Part shown: piece by piece, positions 17,890-27,042 of the stretch | Layout of the letters: each line of letters starts with the position of its first letter | How positions within the stretch are numbered: position 1 is the first letter of the stretch | Assembly: GCA_020199775.1 (NCBI GenBank) | Contig: JAIVJZ010000056.1 | Coordinates: forward strand, 1-64,000 | Reading direction: 5' to 3' | Source: Acidobacteriota bacterium | GTDB taxonomy: Bacteria > Acidobacteriota > Blastocatellia > Pyrinomonadales > Pyrinomonadaceae | DNA: 64,000 nucleotides | Made by a program: the position numbers and the translations under genes | The notes under the pieces: model-generated | Databases searched by the model: none | What the model was told of the DNA's origin: nothing | The model's input: only the letters and a program-made list of their open reading frames with translations

Positions 17890-20614
17890 CGACGGAGATG
17901 ATCGCGCCGTTGCGCGCGGCGGGTGCGCGATAGCGCATCTCTATGCGATGCTCGCCCGCAGGCACGAACACGCCCCGCAGCAAATAATTGGTCGCGTGTA
18001 CCGGAGCCGCCGCGCCGTCCACGCTCGCCTCCCAACCCGGATAGTTGATTTCGCTGACAACTAAAACGGTCGCCACGGTCGCCTTCGTCTCGATCACGAT
18101 GCGGGTCGGTTCATAGGAGGCGACGCGCACAGTGCTTTCCGGCGGCAGTGCGCCGCCCGGGAGCGTGGGCAGTTCGTCGGGCGCGACTTCGAGCAGAGCC
18201 GTGCGGCGCGGGTCGAACTCGTGCGCGCTCTCGCCGCCGATGCGCCGCAGGGCTTCCTCGCCGTCCACCGCCTCGGCTTCCGCGACGAGCCACGCGCGCG
18301 GCAGCGCACGCTTATTTTCGAGGATGAGCACGTCGCCCGCGTCGTAGACGGCAGCCCACCGTTCCGCGTCGAGTTTCGCGTAGAGACTTTGCTGCGTGCG
18401 CGTGAGCGGTTGCGATTGTTTGCGCGACGCGTCGTGGAGAGACGCCTTCCAGAGGGCGAGCGGGACGCTCTCTGTCGTATTGACGATCTCGACGCGTTCG
18501 ACGTTCAGCGTCTCGCCGAGAGCGATGCGCGTCCAGTAGCGGTGCGATGGATAATCGCCCTGAGCGTCTTTGACCGGCACGCTGTCGAAGACCGGGGCGA
18601 GCGCGTGGCGGATAGAGACGCGCACGTCGGCGCGCTCGTGCGCCCACTCCGCCGTGTCGTTTCCGGCGCGCAACTGTCGCTCGACGACGCGCCCGCCCGT
18701 CGTGTGGAGTCGAATGAGCGCGACGATTGTGCCGTCCGCGACGACGGCCGAGTTCGACATCGAAGTGACGAGGGCGAGCGTGTCGGCCGAGGCGGCGTGG
18801 TTGGCGTTCAGGGAAACATGCTCGCCGGGTTGTAATTCGGTCGCGAGGTCGTTCGCGTCGAAGCGCACGCCGTCTCGTTCCGACGAAGGCGCGACCGCCG
18901 CCATGTTCGCGTTGACGACGAATCGCGCGCCGAGCAGATCGAGGACGTGTGAGCGCGTGTCGAAGACGACGCGATTCGGCGGGAAGCCGGGGAGTGGGCT
19001 GGCGGCGTCGAGATGGACGTTGCCGAGCGCGCGGCTGTAGCGTTCGAACAGGAGCGGCTCGTAGCCGCCGACGTTCTCCAGTTTGTAGAGCGCGGTCAGA
19101 TTGGGCGGGTCGAAACGCGGCGACTCGTCAAACTCTTCCGCGAACAAATTGACGCGCGTGTAGATGCGGCCGCCGCCGCCCGGCGCGCGTGTCTGCTCCT
19201 GCAGGAAACTCGTGACGGGCGCGTCCGCCGTGAAGCGCGCGCGCGACTTCGCGAACGGCCGCCAGCAGTTCGAGACCACGACGAACGGCTCGACGAAACA
19301 GACGAGCGCGAGCGCGGCGACGAGCACGAATTCGCGCGCCCGCGCCGCGTCGATTTTCCACCCGCGCCAGATCAGCAGGACGGTCAAAACGGTGAAGGCG
19401 AGTTTCCAAGTGAGATAGGCGCGAAGCGGCAGCCCCGCGTACCAGAAGCCTTCGACCCACGCGCGCGGCACGCCCGCGCTCGCGTCGAAATCCGTGACGG
19501 CCGAGTTGACGGTGTGCCGCCACCAGAAGAATCCGGCGAGCGCGCTGGCGGCGAAGAGGCCGGAGACGAGCGCGTAGTTCAAACGCGTCGAGAACCGCCG
19601 CGCGCCCCTCTCCGAACGCTCGCGCATAAGGGCGGCGAGCGCGTCCCAACCGTAGGCGGCGAGGATGGCGGCGGCGAACGTCCAGACGAAGGCGAAGCGC
19701 GAGGGCACGCGGAAACTGTTGATGACGGGCACGTGATAGAGCCAACCGTAGACGGGCGTGTGTTGGCCGAGGATGAGGACGCACGAGACGAGCGCAGTGG
19801 CCGCCCAGAAGAAGATGCGCGGGTCGCGTCGCGTTGCCGGCGTCGCGCGCCGGAGCGCGCAGAGGACGCACGCGAGCGCGAGCAGCAAGACGAGCGGCGC
19901 GACGTAAGTTCCCACGTCCGCGAAACGCTCCGTGTAGAGCGGTGCGGCGAGCGACTTGAGCGCGACGCGCGGCGAAAACGAACCGCTCACGAAGAACGGG
20001 TAGATGAGCGTGCGACGGATGCTGCGACGCACGGCGCGCATCGTCTCCAAAATCTGAAACGCGCCCGTGCCCGCGCCGAGCGCGACCGCGCCGCAGGCCA
20101 CCAGCGCGGCGCGCCAGCGCCGCCAGTTCGACCACGGGGGCGCGCCCCCCACGGTGCCTTCGGCGGCGCGGCCACCGACGAACAGTGAGACGAAGACCCC
20201 GTAGGCCACCGCGACGAGCGCGTTGAAGACGAAGCCCTGCGCGTAGCCGGTGAGGACCGAGAGCGCGTAAGCGCACGACGCGGCCGCGAGGCACGAGGCG
20301 AGGCGTTTCACAGTCGTCACCCCGTGCGCTCGCTCGACGAAGACGAGCATCAGCGGCAGCCACATCATCGCGTTGGTGTGGAAGCCGACGACGCCGAGCA
20401 GCCCCGTCGTCGCGCCGCCGTAAGCGTAGGCCAGACCGGCGAGGAGCGCGGCCGTGCGACTGCGCCCCGTCTCGCGCGCGTACGCGTAGGTGAAGATCGG
20501 CGACAGCAGAAACGGCGCGAGCACGTAAAGTTGCTCCGCGTGCGGCGCGTCGAGAAAGAGATAGCCGCGCGATCTTCCCGGCCAACGCCTCATGTCTCTC
20601 AGGCTCGACATCAT
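17807..20614 (-). CDS. YfhO-family membrane protein, N-terminally truncated paralogue
   Basis: The 935-aa protein is a paralogue of the gene at 22840-25713. It has multiple helices to about residue 470, a periplasmic region and the C-terminal INYPGWEASVDGAAAP and VPAGEHRIEMRYRAPAARNGA motifs. The first 17 residues (MMSSLRDMRRWPG...) are not membrane-like; from GYLFLDAPHAEQL the sequence matches the paralogue from its residue about 62, so the first helix and first acidic loop are missing. The junction coincides with the end of a 136-bp near-identical duplication (20429-20564). The protein may be non-functional, or the junction may be an assembly error. It overlaps the convergent YfhO gene tail-to-tail. 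Confidence 0.82.
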   Translation of the reverse strand: MMSSLRDMRRWPGRSRGYLFLDAPHAEQLYVLAPFLLSPIFTYAYARETGRSRTAALLAGLAYAYGGATTGLLGVVGFHTNAMMWLPLMLVFVERAHGVTTVKRLASCLAAASCAYALSVLTGYAQGFVFNALVAVAYGVFVSLFVGGRAAEGTVGGAPPWSNWRRWRAALVACGAVALGAGTGAFQILETMRAVRRSIRRTLIYPFFVSGSFSPRVALKSLAAPLYTERFADVGTYVAPLVLLLALACVLCALRRATPATRRDPRIFFWAATALVSCVLILGQHTPVYGWLYHVPVINSFRVPSRFAFVWTFAAAILAAYGWDALAALMRERSERGARRFSTRLNYALVSGLFAASALAGFFWWRHTVNSAVTDFDASAGVPRAWVEGFWYAGLPLRAYLTWKLAFTVLTVLLIWRGWKIDAARAREFVLVAALALVCFVEPFVVVSNCWRPFAKSRARFTADAPVTSFLQEQTRAPGGGGRIYTRVNLFAEEFDESPRFDPPNLTALYKLENVGGYEPLLFERYSRALGNVHLDAASPLPGFPPNRVVFDTRSHVLDLLGARFVVNANMAAVAPSSERDGVRFDANDLATELQPGEHVSLNANHAASADTLALVTSMSNSAVVADGTIVALIRLHTTGGRVVERQLRAGNDTAEWAHERADVRVSIRHALAPVFDSVPVKDAQGDYPSHRYWTRIALGETLNVERVEIVNTTESVPLALWKASLHDASRKQSQPLTRTQQSLYAKLDAERWAAVYDAGDVLILENKRALPRAWLVAEAEAVDGEEALRRIGGESAHEFDPRRTALLEVAPDELPTLPGGALPPESTVRVASYEPTRIVIETKATVATVLVVSEINYPGWEASVDGAAAPVHATNYLLRGVFVPAGEHRIEMRYRAPAARNGAIISVVSLCALGALLFYSSRKQTPRAGAERPR
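20429..20564. repeat. Near-perfect 136-bp duplication, copy 1
   Basis: This segment matches 25387-25522 at 135 of 136 positions (difference at 20441 versus 25399). Both copies encode the same part of the N-terminal membrane region of YfhO paralogues. Identity drops sharply at both edges, which suggests gene conversion, recombination or a misjoin in assembly. Confidence 0.9.
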
Positions 20615-20654
20615 CGTCTACGACGCTCGCATTCCACAGCCCGTCGCCGGAATC

Positions 20655-22799
20655 CTACTTCGCGTCGTCACCTCCTTCGGGGGCGGGGGCCACGAGTTCG
20701 GGCAACACGTGTGATTCGCTCTCGGCGGCGGGTTCTGTTTTGGTTATCGCGTAGAGGTCTTTGCGCCCGCGGTCGCGGTAGCTACGGATGAAGCGCAGCC
20801 GCCCCGACTCAAGCCCCTGCCGGAGCAGCGCGTCGGTGGCGGCGGTCTCTTCGGGCGTCATGTATGAGTAGTGTATGACGAGATAGGAGGCGGGCGCTGA
20901 CTCAAACAGATCGAGCAACTCCGCCGGAACCGGACGTTGCTGCGACAGCGACTCGATGCGCCGCATGATCGGCGGCAGAAAACTCGACGCGGCCGTGATG
21001 ATCGGCTTTTCGTGATCGGCGGCGCGGATCATGTGGGTGAAGACGGCCATCGCCGTCGCGGGAAGCTCGACGAGGCCGCCGCGCATCGGCGTCTCTTTCA
21101 AACGCAGCGTGAGTTCATCAGGATAAGCTTCCCCACGCATGACGACGAGCGGCGCGACGCGCAGGTCGAACAACAGCGCGAGGACGACGAGAGCGTAGAC
21201 GCCCGCCCGCCGCGCCGGGCGGTGCGGCGCGCCGAATCGCGCGGCCAGCGCGCGCACGCCCAGTCCGGCGAGCAGCGCGAGTCCCACGTAACAGATCATC
21301 GCCCAGCGCGCGGGGATGCGTTGGCTTTTGAAGACCTCGAAGTGCTCGTAGAGGAACTTGTGAAAGAAGGCGTGCAGGCCGAGCGAGCCGAGGAAACCGA
21401 TGCTCAACCAGATCGCGCCGAGCACAAACGTCTCGACGCTTCGACCGTCATCGCCGCGCGCGCTGAATGTCTTGGCGGCCGTCCGGCGCACGAGAGGCCG
21501 GAAGGTGATCGCGGCGCGCGCGACAGCCGCGGCGAGACTCGCGATGAACGCGGCTTCCGGGCGCGTCGCCGTCACGAGGTGGAGACCGAAAATGCGAAAG
21601 TTAAATGTCCCGTAGCCGGAGATTAAGAGCGCGCAGATTCCCGCGCCGACGGCGAGCACATCGAGCAGGAGCAGCGCGAGTCTGGAAGGAGCAAAGAAGC
21701 GTTTGAACCACGCGCGGCGGTCTTGATGTTGATGGTTGCGCGCGACGCCTTCCCGCTCGTCGCGCCCGTCGCCGCCGCCGCGCGTTCGCGTGTTGAGCAG
21801 GACGAAACCGGCGAAGGCGAGCAGAGGCAGCAGGACGCCGGGAAACAGAGACAGCTCTTCGGTGGCCGACAGCCCGCCGAGTCCCTGCCAGAGTTTGAGG
21901 CGGGGGCTGGCCGCAAGCCAGTTCAAAGCGGTCGCCGAATAAAATTTGACTTCGCCGGGGTTGCGCGTGAATTGATGGAGGGCGGCCACGCGCCGGTACG
22001 GCAGCAGGAACGGAAGCAGCACGAGCGAAGCCGTTCCGAGCGCGACCGCGCCGCGCAGCCACAACGAGCGATCACGCCACGCCCCGTACCAGAGCGCGAG
22101 AAACACGGCCGACAATCCGAGCGGGATGAGCGACAGGATAAACCACGTGATGCACGTTAACGCGTTCATCAAAAATGCGACGCCGAGCCAAGAGGCGCGT
22201 CGCCGGCTTCGCGTGCGCGCGAAGAGGATCAACGCTTCGAGCAGCAGCGGAATCCACCCGGCGAAGATATAGTGCAGGTGCGGCAGGCGTTGAAAGCGAT
22301 AAGGGATGAAGGCGAAGGCCACGCCCGCCACCCACGCCGCGCCGTAAGAGCCGGTGAGCGTGCGCGCCAGTCGGAACGCGCCGTAGCCCGACACGACGAA
22401 AGCGAAGAAGGTGGCGAGGCTATGCACCGCCAGCGGGCGCATGCCGAGCGCGAAGAGCGGGAAGAACAGGAGCGCGATGCCGTAGTCGTGTTCGGAGAAG
22501 GCGAGCGTTTCGCGGTAAGGATAAAAGATGGTGGCGTCGAAGAGGCGCAAAGGGTCTCGGAAAGTCTGATGGTAGTCCCACCAGAGCGTGTAGGCGATGT
22601 TGTACGGGTCGCCGAGGTCTGAGACGGTGTCCAGAGGGTGACGCAGCCACGGCCACGTCATCAACGCCGTGAGCGCGATGAAGGCGAGAAAGATCGCGCA
22701 CTCGCGCAAGACGGGTCGCCGCGCGATCCGGCGAAGAAGTCGCCGGAGACTTCCCTGTGCGTCCCTCATGCCCTTTGTGTCTGCCATGTCATGCTGCAT
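20655..22799 (-). CDS. Polytopic membrane protein, probable GT-C type glycosyltransferase
   Basis: The 714-aa protein has about twelve predicted helices. The first extracytoplasmic loop after helix 1 holds VSDLGDPYNIAYTLWW, an acidic motif in the place where GT-C enzymes keep their catalytic aspartate, and a second loop contains FSEHDYGIALLFFP. The C-terminal 200 residues are soluble and contain LKETPMRGGLVELPA. ATG codons at 22799, 22787 and 22769 are all possible starts. It lies between two YfhO paralogues on the same strand (40-bp gaps), suggesting one operon of surface-glycan membrane enzymes. The donor and acceptor are unknown. Confidence 0.8.
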   Translation of the reverse strand: MQHDMADTKGMRDAQGSLRRLLRRIARRPVLRECAIFLAFIALTALMTWPWLRHPLDTVSDLGDPYNIAYTLWWDYHQTFRDPLRLFDATIFYPYRETLAFSEHDYGIALLFFPLFALGMRPLAVHSLATFFAFVVSGYGAFRLARTLTGSYGAAWVAGVAFAFIPYRFQRLPHLHYIFAGWIPLLLEALILFARTRSRRRASWLGVAFLMNALTCITWFILSLIPLGLSAVFLALWYGAWRDRSLWLRGAVALGTASLVLLPFLLPYRRVAALHQFTRNPGEVKFYSATALNWLAASPRLKLWQGLGGLSATEELSLFPGVLLPLLAFAGFVLLNTRTRGGGDGRDEREGVARNHQHQDRRAWFKRFFAPSRLALLLLDVLAVGAGICALLISGYGTFNFRIFGLHLVTATRPEAAFIASLAAAVARAAITFRPLVRRTAAKTFSARGDDGRSVETFVLGAIWLSIGFLGSLGLHAFFHKFLYEHFEVFKSQRIPARWAMICYVGLALLAGLGVRALAARFGAPHRPARRAGVYALVVLALLFDLRVAPLVVMRGEAYPDELTLRLKETPMRGGLVELPATAMAVFTHMIRAADHEKPIITAASSFLPPIMRRIESLSQQRPVPAELLDLFESAPASYLVIHYSYMTPEETAATDALLRQGLESGRLRFIRSYRDRGRKDLYAITKTEPAAESESHVLPELVAPAPEGGDDAK

Positions 22800-22839
22800 C
22801 GAATCCGTTGCGACAGCTTCGCGCGAGCGTCCTTCAAGT

Positions 22840-25713
22840 TTAATGCCCCTGAGTTACCTGCGTCCGCCTCGCGCGCCTATCGTAAATCGTGAGGCCGCAC
22901 AAGGCGAGAAGCGTCAGGGCGGAGATGATTGCGCCGTTGCGGGCGGCGGGGGCTGTGTAGCGCATCTCCACGCGGTGCGCTCCGGCCGGGAGCGCGACCG
23001 CCCGCAGCAAATAATCGGCCGTCTCGATGCGCGCCGCCTTCCCGTCCACCGTCGCTTCCCACCCCGGATAAGTGTTCTCGCTCAAGACCAGCACGGTCGG
23101 CTCACCGGCCTGCGTCTCGATCACGAGGCGGTTCGGTTCATACGTCGTGATGCGCGCCCCGCTCCCGTCTCCCAACTCTCCGCCCGTGAGCGCGGGCAAC
23201 TCCGCGGGCGCGACTTCCAGCAGAGCCGTGCGGCGCGGGTCGAACTCGTGCGCGCTCTCGCCACGGATGCGCCGCAACGCCTCTTCGCCGTCCACGGCTT
23301 CGGCCGCCGTCACGAGCCACGCACGCGGCAGCGCGCGCCGGTTCTCAAGGATGAGCGTGTTGTCCTTGAGATAAACCGTCCGCCAGCCTTCCGAAGCCGC
23401 AGGCGAGAGCGGCGTCGCACTCTTGCCCGCCGAGTCGTAGAGCGTCGCCTTCCACACGGCGAGCGGCGCGCCTTGCGTCAGACTCGTGATCTCGATCTTT
23501 TCCACCCGCCCGCGCGCGCCGAGAGGGAGGATCGCGAGATAGCGATGCGCTTTGAAAGAGTCGCTTTCGTCGCCCGGGTGCGCCTCGAAAATGGGCGCGA
23601 GCGTGTGTTGAATGATGGGGCGCACGTCCGGGCGTTCGTGCGCCCATTCCGCCGTCTCTATCCCTGCGCGAATGTCGCGCTCCACGAAGGTCGCGCCGGA
23701 CAAGTAAAAGCGCACTCTGGCGACGGGCGTTCCCTGCCGCACGGTGATCGAGTTGGAGAGACTCGTGACGACGGCGAGCGTGTCGCTCTCGCCCGCCCCG
23801 CCCGCCAGCGTGACTGCGCCTCCCGGCGGGAGCGTGGACAACATATCGGACGGCGAGAAGGCGATGCCTTCTCTGTAAACCAACGGCTCTTCGACCGTCC
23901 CGAGACTTGAGAAGGAAACGACGTGTCTGGTGTTGAGCAGATCGAGGACGCGCGAGCGCGGTTGAAACAGATCGTTATTGCGCGCGTACCCGGCGCGCGG
24001 CGTGACGCCGTCCATCCCTACGCCGCCGAGCGCGCGGCTGTAGCGATCAAGGATCAGCGGCTCGTAGCCCGCGACGTTCTGGATGCCACTGAGCGCGCTT
24101 AAATTCGTGCTGTCAATCCGCGGCGCGAGGGTGAACTCCTCCGTGTATAGCTGCACGCGCGTGTAGACGCGGTTTTGCTCCGGCGGATAGTTTTGCAAAA
24201 AGCGCGTCGTCGGCGAAACCACGCTGAACCGCTCGGCCGTGAGCAACAACTCGCCGATCCAACGCGAGAAGCCAATCGCGGGTTCGACAAAACAGGCGAG
24301 CGCGATGCCCGCCATCAGGAACCCCTGACGCAGACGCCCGCCGCCCAGACGCCAACTCCGCCAGATGAGCAGGAACGTGCAGGCCGTGAACGCCGCCTTC
24401 CAAAGCAGGTAAGCGGACTCCGGCAGAGACGTGTACCAGATGGTTCCGATCTGCGGCTTGGCCTGCGTCGCCGTCCACCAGTAAAAGCCCACGGCGACGC
24501 CGGTCGCGATCAGTGAAACGATCACGAACAATTCGATGGCGAACCGTCGCCCGCGCAACAGGTGGCGCGTTTCTCCGAGCCGCGCGTCGAGCGCGTCCCA
24601 GCCGTAAGCCGCGAGGACGGCGAGCGCGAACGTCCATTCAAAGGTGTGGCGCGAGGGCACGCGAAATTTGTTCAATAAGGGCGTGCGATAGACGACGTGA
24701 TGCAGGGGCGTATTGCCGCCGAGCATCAAGAGCCACGCGACGACGGCCACACCGAGCCAGAAGTAGATTCGCGCATCCGTCGTCTCGCGTCGCCGTAACG
24801 CGGCCGCACAGGTCAACGCGGCGAGCAGCAGGGCGAGCGGCGGCATGTAGGCCGTCACATCGGTGAAATGATAGAGGGGTGCGACGACCGAGCCGAAGAC
24901 GCTCGTCAGGCTGAACGAGCCTGTGCTGAACGCCTCATAGGTGAGCACGCTGCGGACGCTGCGGCGCGCTGCCCGCATCGTTTCGAGAATCTGAAATGCC
25001 CCGATGCCCGCCGACATGACGAGCGCGAAGAGCGCGACGCACAGCGGACGCCAGCGGCTCCCGTCAAAGCCCGCGAGGAGGCGGGGGGGGCGGTGCGCGC
25101 CGGTGTCGCCCGTCTCTTCCGGCGTGCCGACGCCGCCCGGCGGGAAGAGCGAGAGGTACAGCCCGTAGGCGGCGGCCAGCAGACCCGTGTAGAGCATGCT
25201 CTGCCCGTGCCCGTTCAAAACCGACATCGCATAGGCGGCGGTTGCGGCGACGAGAAGCGGGACGAATCGCCCCGCCCGCCGCGCCGCGCGGTCTAGCGGT
25301 ATCAGAAGAAGGGGCAGCCACATCAGGCTGTTCGTCAACGCTCCGTTAAAGGAGAGTGCGCTGCACATCATGCCGCCGTAGCCGAAGGCCAGACCGGCAA
25401 GGAGCGCGGCCGTGCGACTGCGCCCCGTCTCGCGCGCGTACGCGTAGGTGAAGATCGGCGACAGCAGAAACGGCGCGAGCACGTAAAGTTGCTCCGCGTG
25501 CGGCGCGTCGAGAAAGAGATAGTCGCCCGCCAGCACATACTTCCCGCCGAAAATTTCCTGTGCGAACATCAGCGTGAAGAACGCGGCGATGACGGCCAAA
25601 GCCGCCGCGTCGCCGCGCCGACGCCGCCAGAGCGCGCCCAAGCTCCCGACTATTTGCACAGAGTTTTCCCCATCGGTCGCAATCTTTTCGCCCGCCCGCG
25701 CCCGCGCTGGCAA
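22840..25713 (-). CDS. YfhO-family polytopic membrane protein, full-length paralogue
   Basis: The 957-aa protein has an N-terminal cytoplasmic leader, a first helix (ALAVIAAFFTLMFAQEIF, about residues 37-54), the acidic loop KYVLAGDYLFLDAPHAEQLY, then about eleven further helices to residue 480. The periplasmic and C-terminal regions carry NTYPGWEATVDGKAARIETADYLLRAV and VEMRYTAPAARNGAII. It is the intact version of the truncated paralogue at 17807-20614 and is its likely duplication source. It heads the three-gene minus-strand run. The start ATG at 25713 gives the family's normal N-terminus. Confidence 0.88.
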   Translation of the reverse strand: MPARARAGEKIATDGENSVQIVGSLGALWRRRRGDAAALAVIAAFFTLMFAQEIFGGKYVLAGDYLFLDAPHAEQLYVLAPFLLSPIFTYAYARETGRSRTAALLAGLAFGYGGMMCSALSFNGALTNSLMWLPLLLIPLDRAARRAGRFVPLLVAATAAYAMSVLNGHGQSMLYTGLLAAAYGLYLSLFPPGGVGTPEETGDTGAHRPPRLLAGFDGSRWRPLCVALFALVMSAGIGAFQILETMRAARRSVRSVLTYEAFSTGSFSLTSVFGSVVAPLYHFTDVTAYMPPLALLLAALTCAAALRRRETTDARIYFWLGVAVVAWLLMLGGNTPLHHVVYRTPLLNKFRVPSRHTFEWTFALAVLAAYGWDALDARLGETRHLLRGRRFAIELFVIVSLIATGVAVGFYWWTATQAKPQIGTIWYTSLPESAYLLWKAAFTACTFLLIWRSWRLGGGRLRQGFLMAGIALACFVEPAIGFSRWIGELLLTAERFSVVSPTTRFLQNYPPEQNRVYTRVQLYTEEFTLAPRIDSTNLSALSGIQNVAGYEPLILDRYSRALGGVGMDGVTPRAGYARNNDLFQPRSRVLDLLNTRHVVSFSSLGTVEEPLVYREGIAFSPSDMLSTLPPGGAVTLAGGAGESDTLAVVTSLSNSITVRQGTPVARVRFYLSGATFVERDIRAGIETAEWAHERPDVRPIIQHTLAPIFEAHPGDESDSFKAHRYLAILPLGARGRVEKIEITSLTQGAPLAVWKATLYDSAGKSATPLSPAASEGWRTVYLKDNTLILENRRALPRAWLVTAAEAVDGEEALRRIRGESAHEFDPRRTALLEVAPAELPALTGGELGDGSGARITTYEPNRLVIETQAGEPTVLVLSENTYPGWEATVDGKAARIETADYLLRAVALPAGAHRVEMRYTAPAARNGAIISALTLLALCGLTIYDRRARRTQVTQGH
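25387..25522. repeat. Near-perfect 136-bp duplication, copy 2
   Basis: This is the partner of 20429-20564, inside the full-length YfhO paralogue. Here the reading frame is continuous on both sides, so this copy is the better candidate for the original. Confidence 0.9.
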
Positions 25714-25851
25714 CGCCCGCCGCGCCGCGCCGCATCTCTAAACGTGCCCTCGAAAGATGTTTCTTCGGACGCCTCGCGGGCGGCCTCGCAAACTTATTTT
25801 TCGCCCGAACAATACGCGCCCGCGTCTAATTTGCGTGCGGGGTCAATATCG

Positions 25852-25881
25852 TTGACAAACGCTCTAAGGGCAAGCTACGAT
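25852..25881 (+). promoter_or_regulatory. Sigma-70-like promoter for the secreted DUF4214 gene
   Basis: A perfect TTGACA (25852-25857) is followed after 18 bp by TACGAT (25876-25881), four of six matches to the -10 consensus. Transcription would begin near 25888, giving an untranslated leader of about 130 nt. This lies in the 307-bp gene-free stretch 25714-26020; the rest of that stretch toward 25714 shows nothing I can name. Confidence 0.55.
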
Positions 25882-25894
25882 AACAGTTGTTGGG

Positions 25895-25929
25895 TTTGCG
25901 CCTGCGAACAACCACTCGGCAGGCGCAAA
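25895..25929 (+). promoter_or_regulatory. Leader hairpin upstream of the secreted DUF4214 gene
   Basis: A perfect 11-bp inverted repeat TTTGCGCCTGC (25895-25905) / GCAGGCGCAAA (25919-25929) encloses a 13-nt loop. A second possible stem GTAGC ... GCTAC follows at about 25940-25975. The leader could be regulatory, but it does not match a riboswitch class I know well enough to name. Confidence 0.5.
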
Positions 25930-26020
25930 AGAGCGATTCGAGTAGCCCCGGCTCTCCCAAGGATTTCCTAAGCTACAGAAAAATAGTCTCACCGTCTATA
26001 GAGTACCGGGAGTAATACAC

Positions 26021-26902
26021 ATGCGTAGATTAATCGTCGCCTTGTTCTTAACCGCCCTGTGCGCGTCGTTCGCCGTCGCGCAAGGCCAGAGCGCGCCGAC
26101 GCTCAGAGTCGTCACCGAAGACCCGTCGCTGCCGTCCGAATTGTTCTACGGCGACGTAAAGGTCAAGCCCGTACGCCTCCGGCCGGGCACGAACACGCGC
26201 ATCACGATTGACGACAGCGACTTTTTCGTCCAGCAGCAGTACATAGACTTCCTGAGCCGCTTCCCCGACACGGACGGTTTCAACGCGTGGATGAAGGTGC
26301 TCGATAGCTGCAACGGCGACCGGAACTGCCTCGACGGCGTTGACGGCAAGCGCGTGCTCGTCTCGCAGAGTTTCTTTCTGGCGCAGGAGTTTCGCATCAA
26401 AGGCTACTTCGTCTACCGCTTTTACAAGGCGAGCCTCGGCCGCCTGCCGAGTTATCCCGAAATCGTCGCCGACATGCGCAGCGTCACGGGTCAGACCGAG
26501 GCCGAAGTGGTCGCCAAGCGCAACGCCTTCGCGGCCGGTTGGCTCGGGCGCGGCGACTTCGCGGCCAAGTACCCGGCGAGCCTGACCGCCTCCGAGTACG
26601 TCAACAAGCTGCTCCAGACGGCGGGCATCTCGGTGGCGAACAAAGATCAACTCATCGCCGGTCTCTCGAACGGCACGGAGACGCGCACGAGCGTGCTCCG
26701 CAAGATCGTCGAGAGCGCGGAACTCGACGCGAAGGAGTTCAACTCGGCCTTCGTCGCGATGCAATATTACGGCTACCTGCGGCGCGAACCGGAGGCCGAA
26801 GGCTACAACGCGTGGCTCAAATACCTGAGCGATCACCCCGGCGATTACAAGACGATGGTCTGGGGCTTCGTCTACTCTTCCGAATACCGCAACCGCCACT
26901 AA
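26021..26902 (+). CDS. Secreted DUF4214-domain protein
   Basis: The 293-aa protein has a clear signal peptide (MRRLIVALFLTALCASFAVAQ, cleavage near residue 20) and is therefore exported. Two DUF4214-type segments follow: FFVQQQYIDFLSRFPDTDGF (about 65-90) with SQSFFLAQEFRIKGYFVYRFYKASLGRLP, and EFNSAFVAMQYYGYLRREPEAEGYNAWL near the C-terminus. DUF4214 occurs in S-layer-like, surface and glycosyltransferase proteins; its role is unclear. The C-terminal half is closely similar to the end of the subtilase at 31132-34905. It is monocistronic: a good sigma-70 promoter and leader lie upstream and a hairpin terminator downstream. Confidence 0.85.
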   Translation: MRRLIVALFLTALCASFAVAQGQSAPTLRVVTEDPSLPSELFYGDVKVKPVRLRPGTNTRITIDDSDFFVQQQYIDFLSRFPDTDGFNAWMKVLDSCNGDRNCLDGVDGKRVLVSQSFFLAQEFRIKGYFVYRFYKASLGRLPSYPEIVADMRSVTGQTEAEVVAKRNAFAAGWLGRGDFAAKYPASLTASEYVNKLLQTAGISVANKDQLIAGLSNGTETRTSVLRKIVESAELDAKEFNSAFVAMQYYGYLRREPEAEGYNAWLKYLSDHPGDYKTMVWGFVYSSEYRNRH

Positions 26903-26937
26903 ACGAAACGCCCGCGCACGACGCGCGCCAAACTCTC

Positions 26938-26970
26938 AGGCCGGCCTCTCGAACGAGGTCGGCCTTTTTC
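26938..26970 (+). terminator. Rho-independent terminator
   Basis: AGGCCGGCCTC (26938-26948) pairs with GAGGTCGGCCT (26955-26965) with one G-U pair, and TTTTT follows. It lies 36 bp after the stop of the secreted DUF4214 gene. A short direct duplication of CCCGGCTTCGTTCAAA follows at about 26989-27019. Confidence 0.8.
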
Positions 26971-27042
26971 GTTCACGCCGAACCCCGCCCGGCTTCGTTC
27001 AAAACCCGGCTTCGTTCAAATCAACATTCGCCCCGGCTCGCT

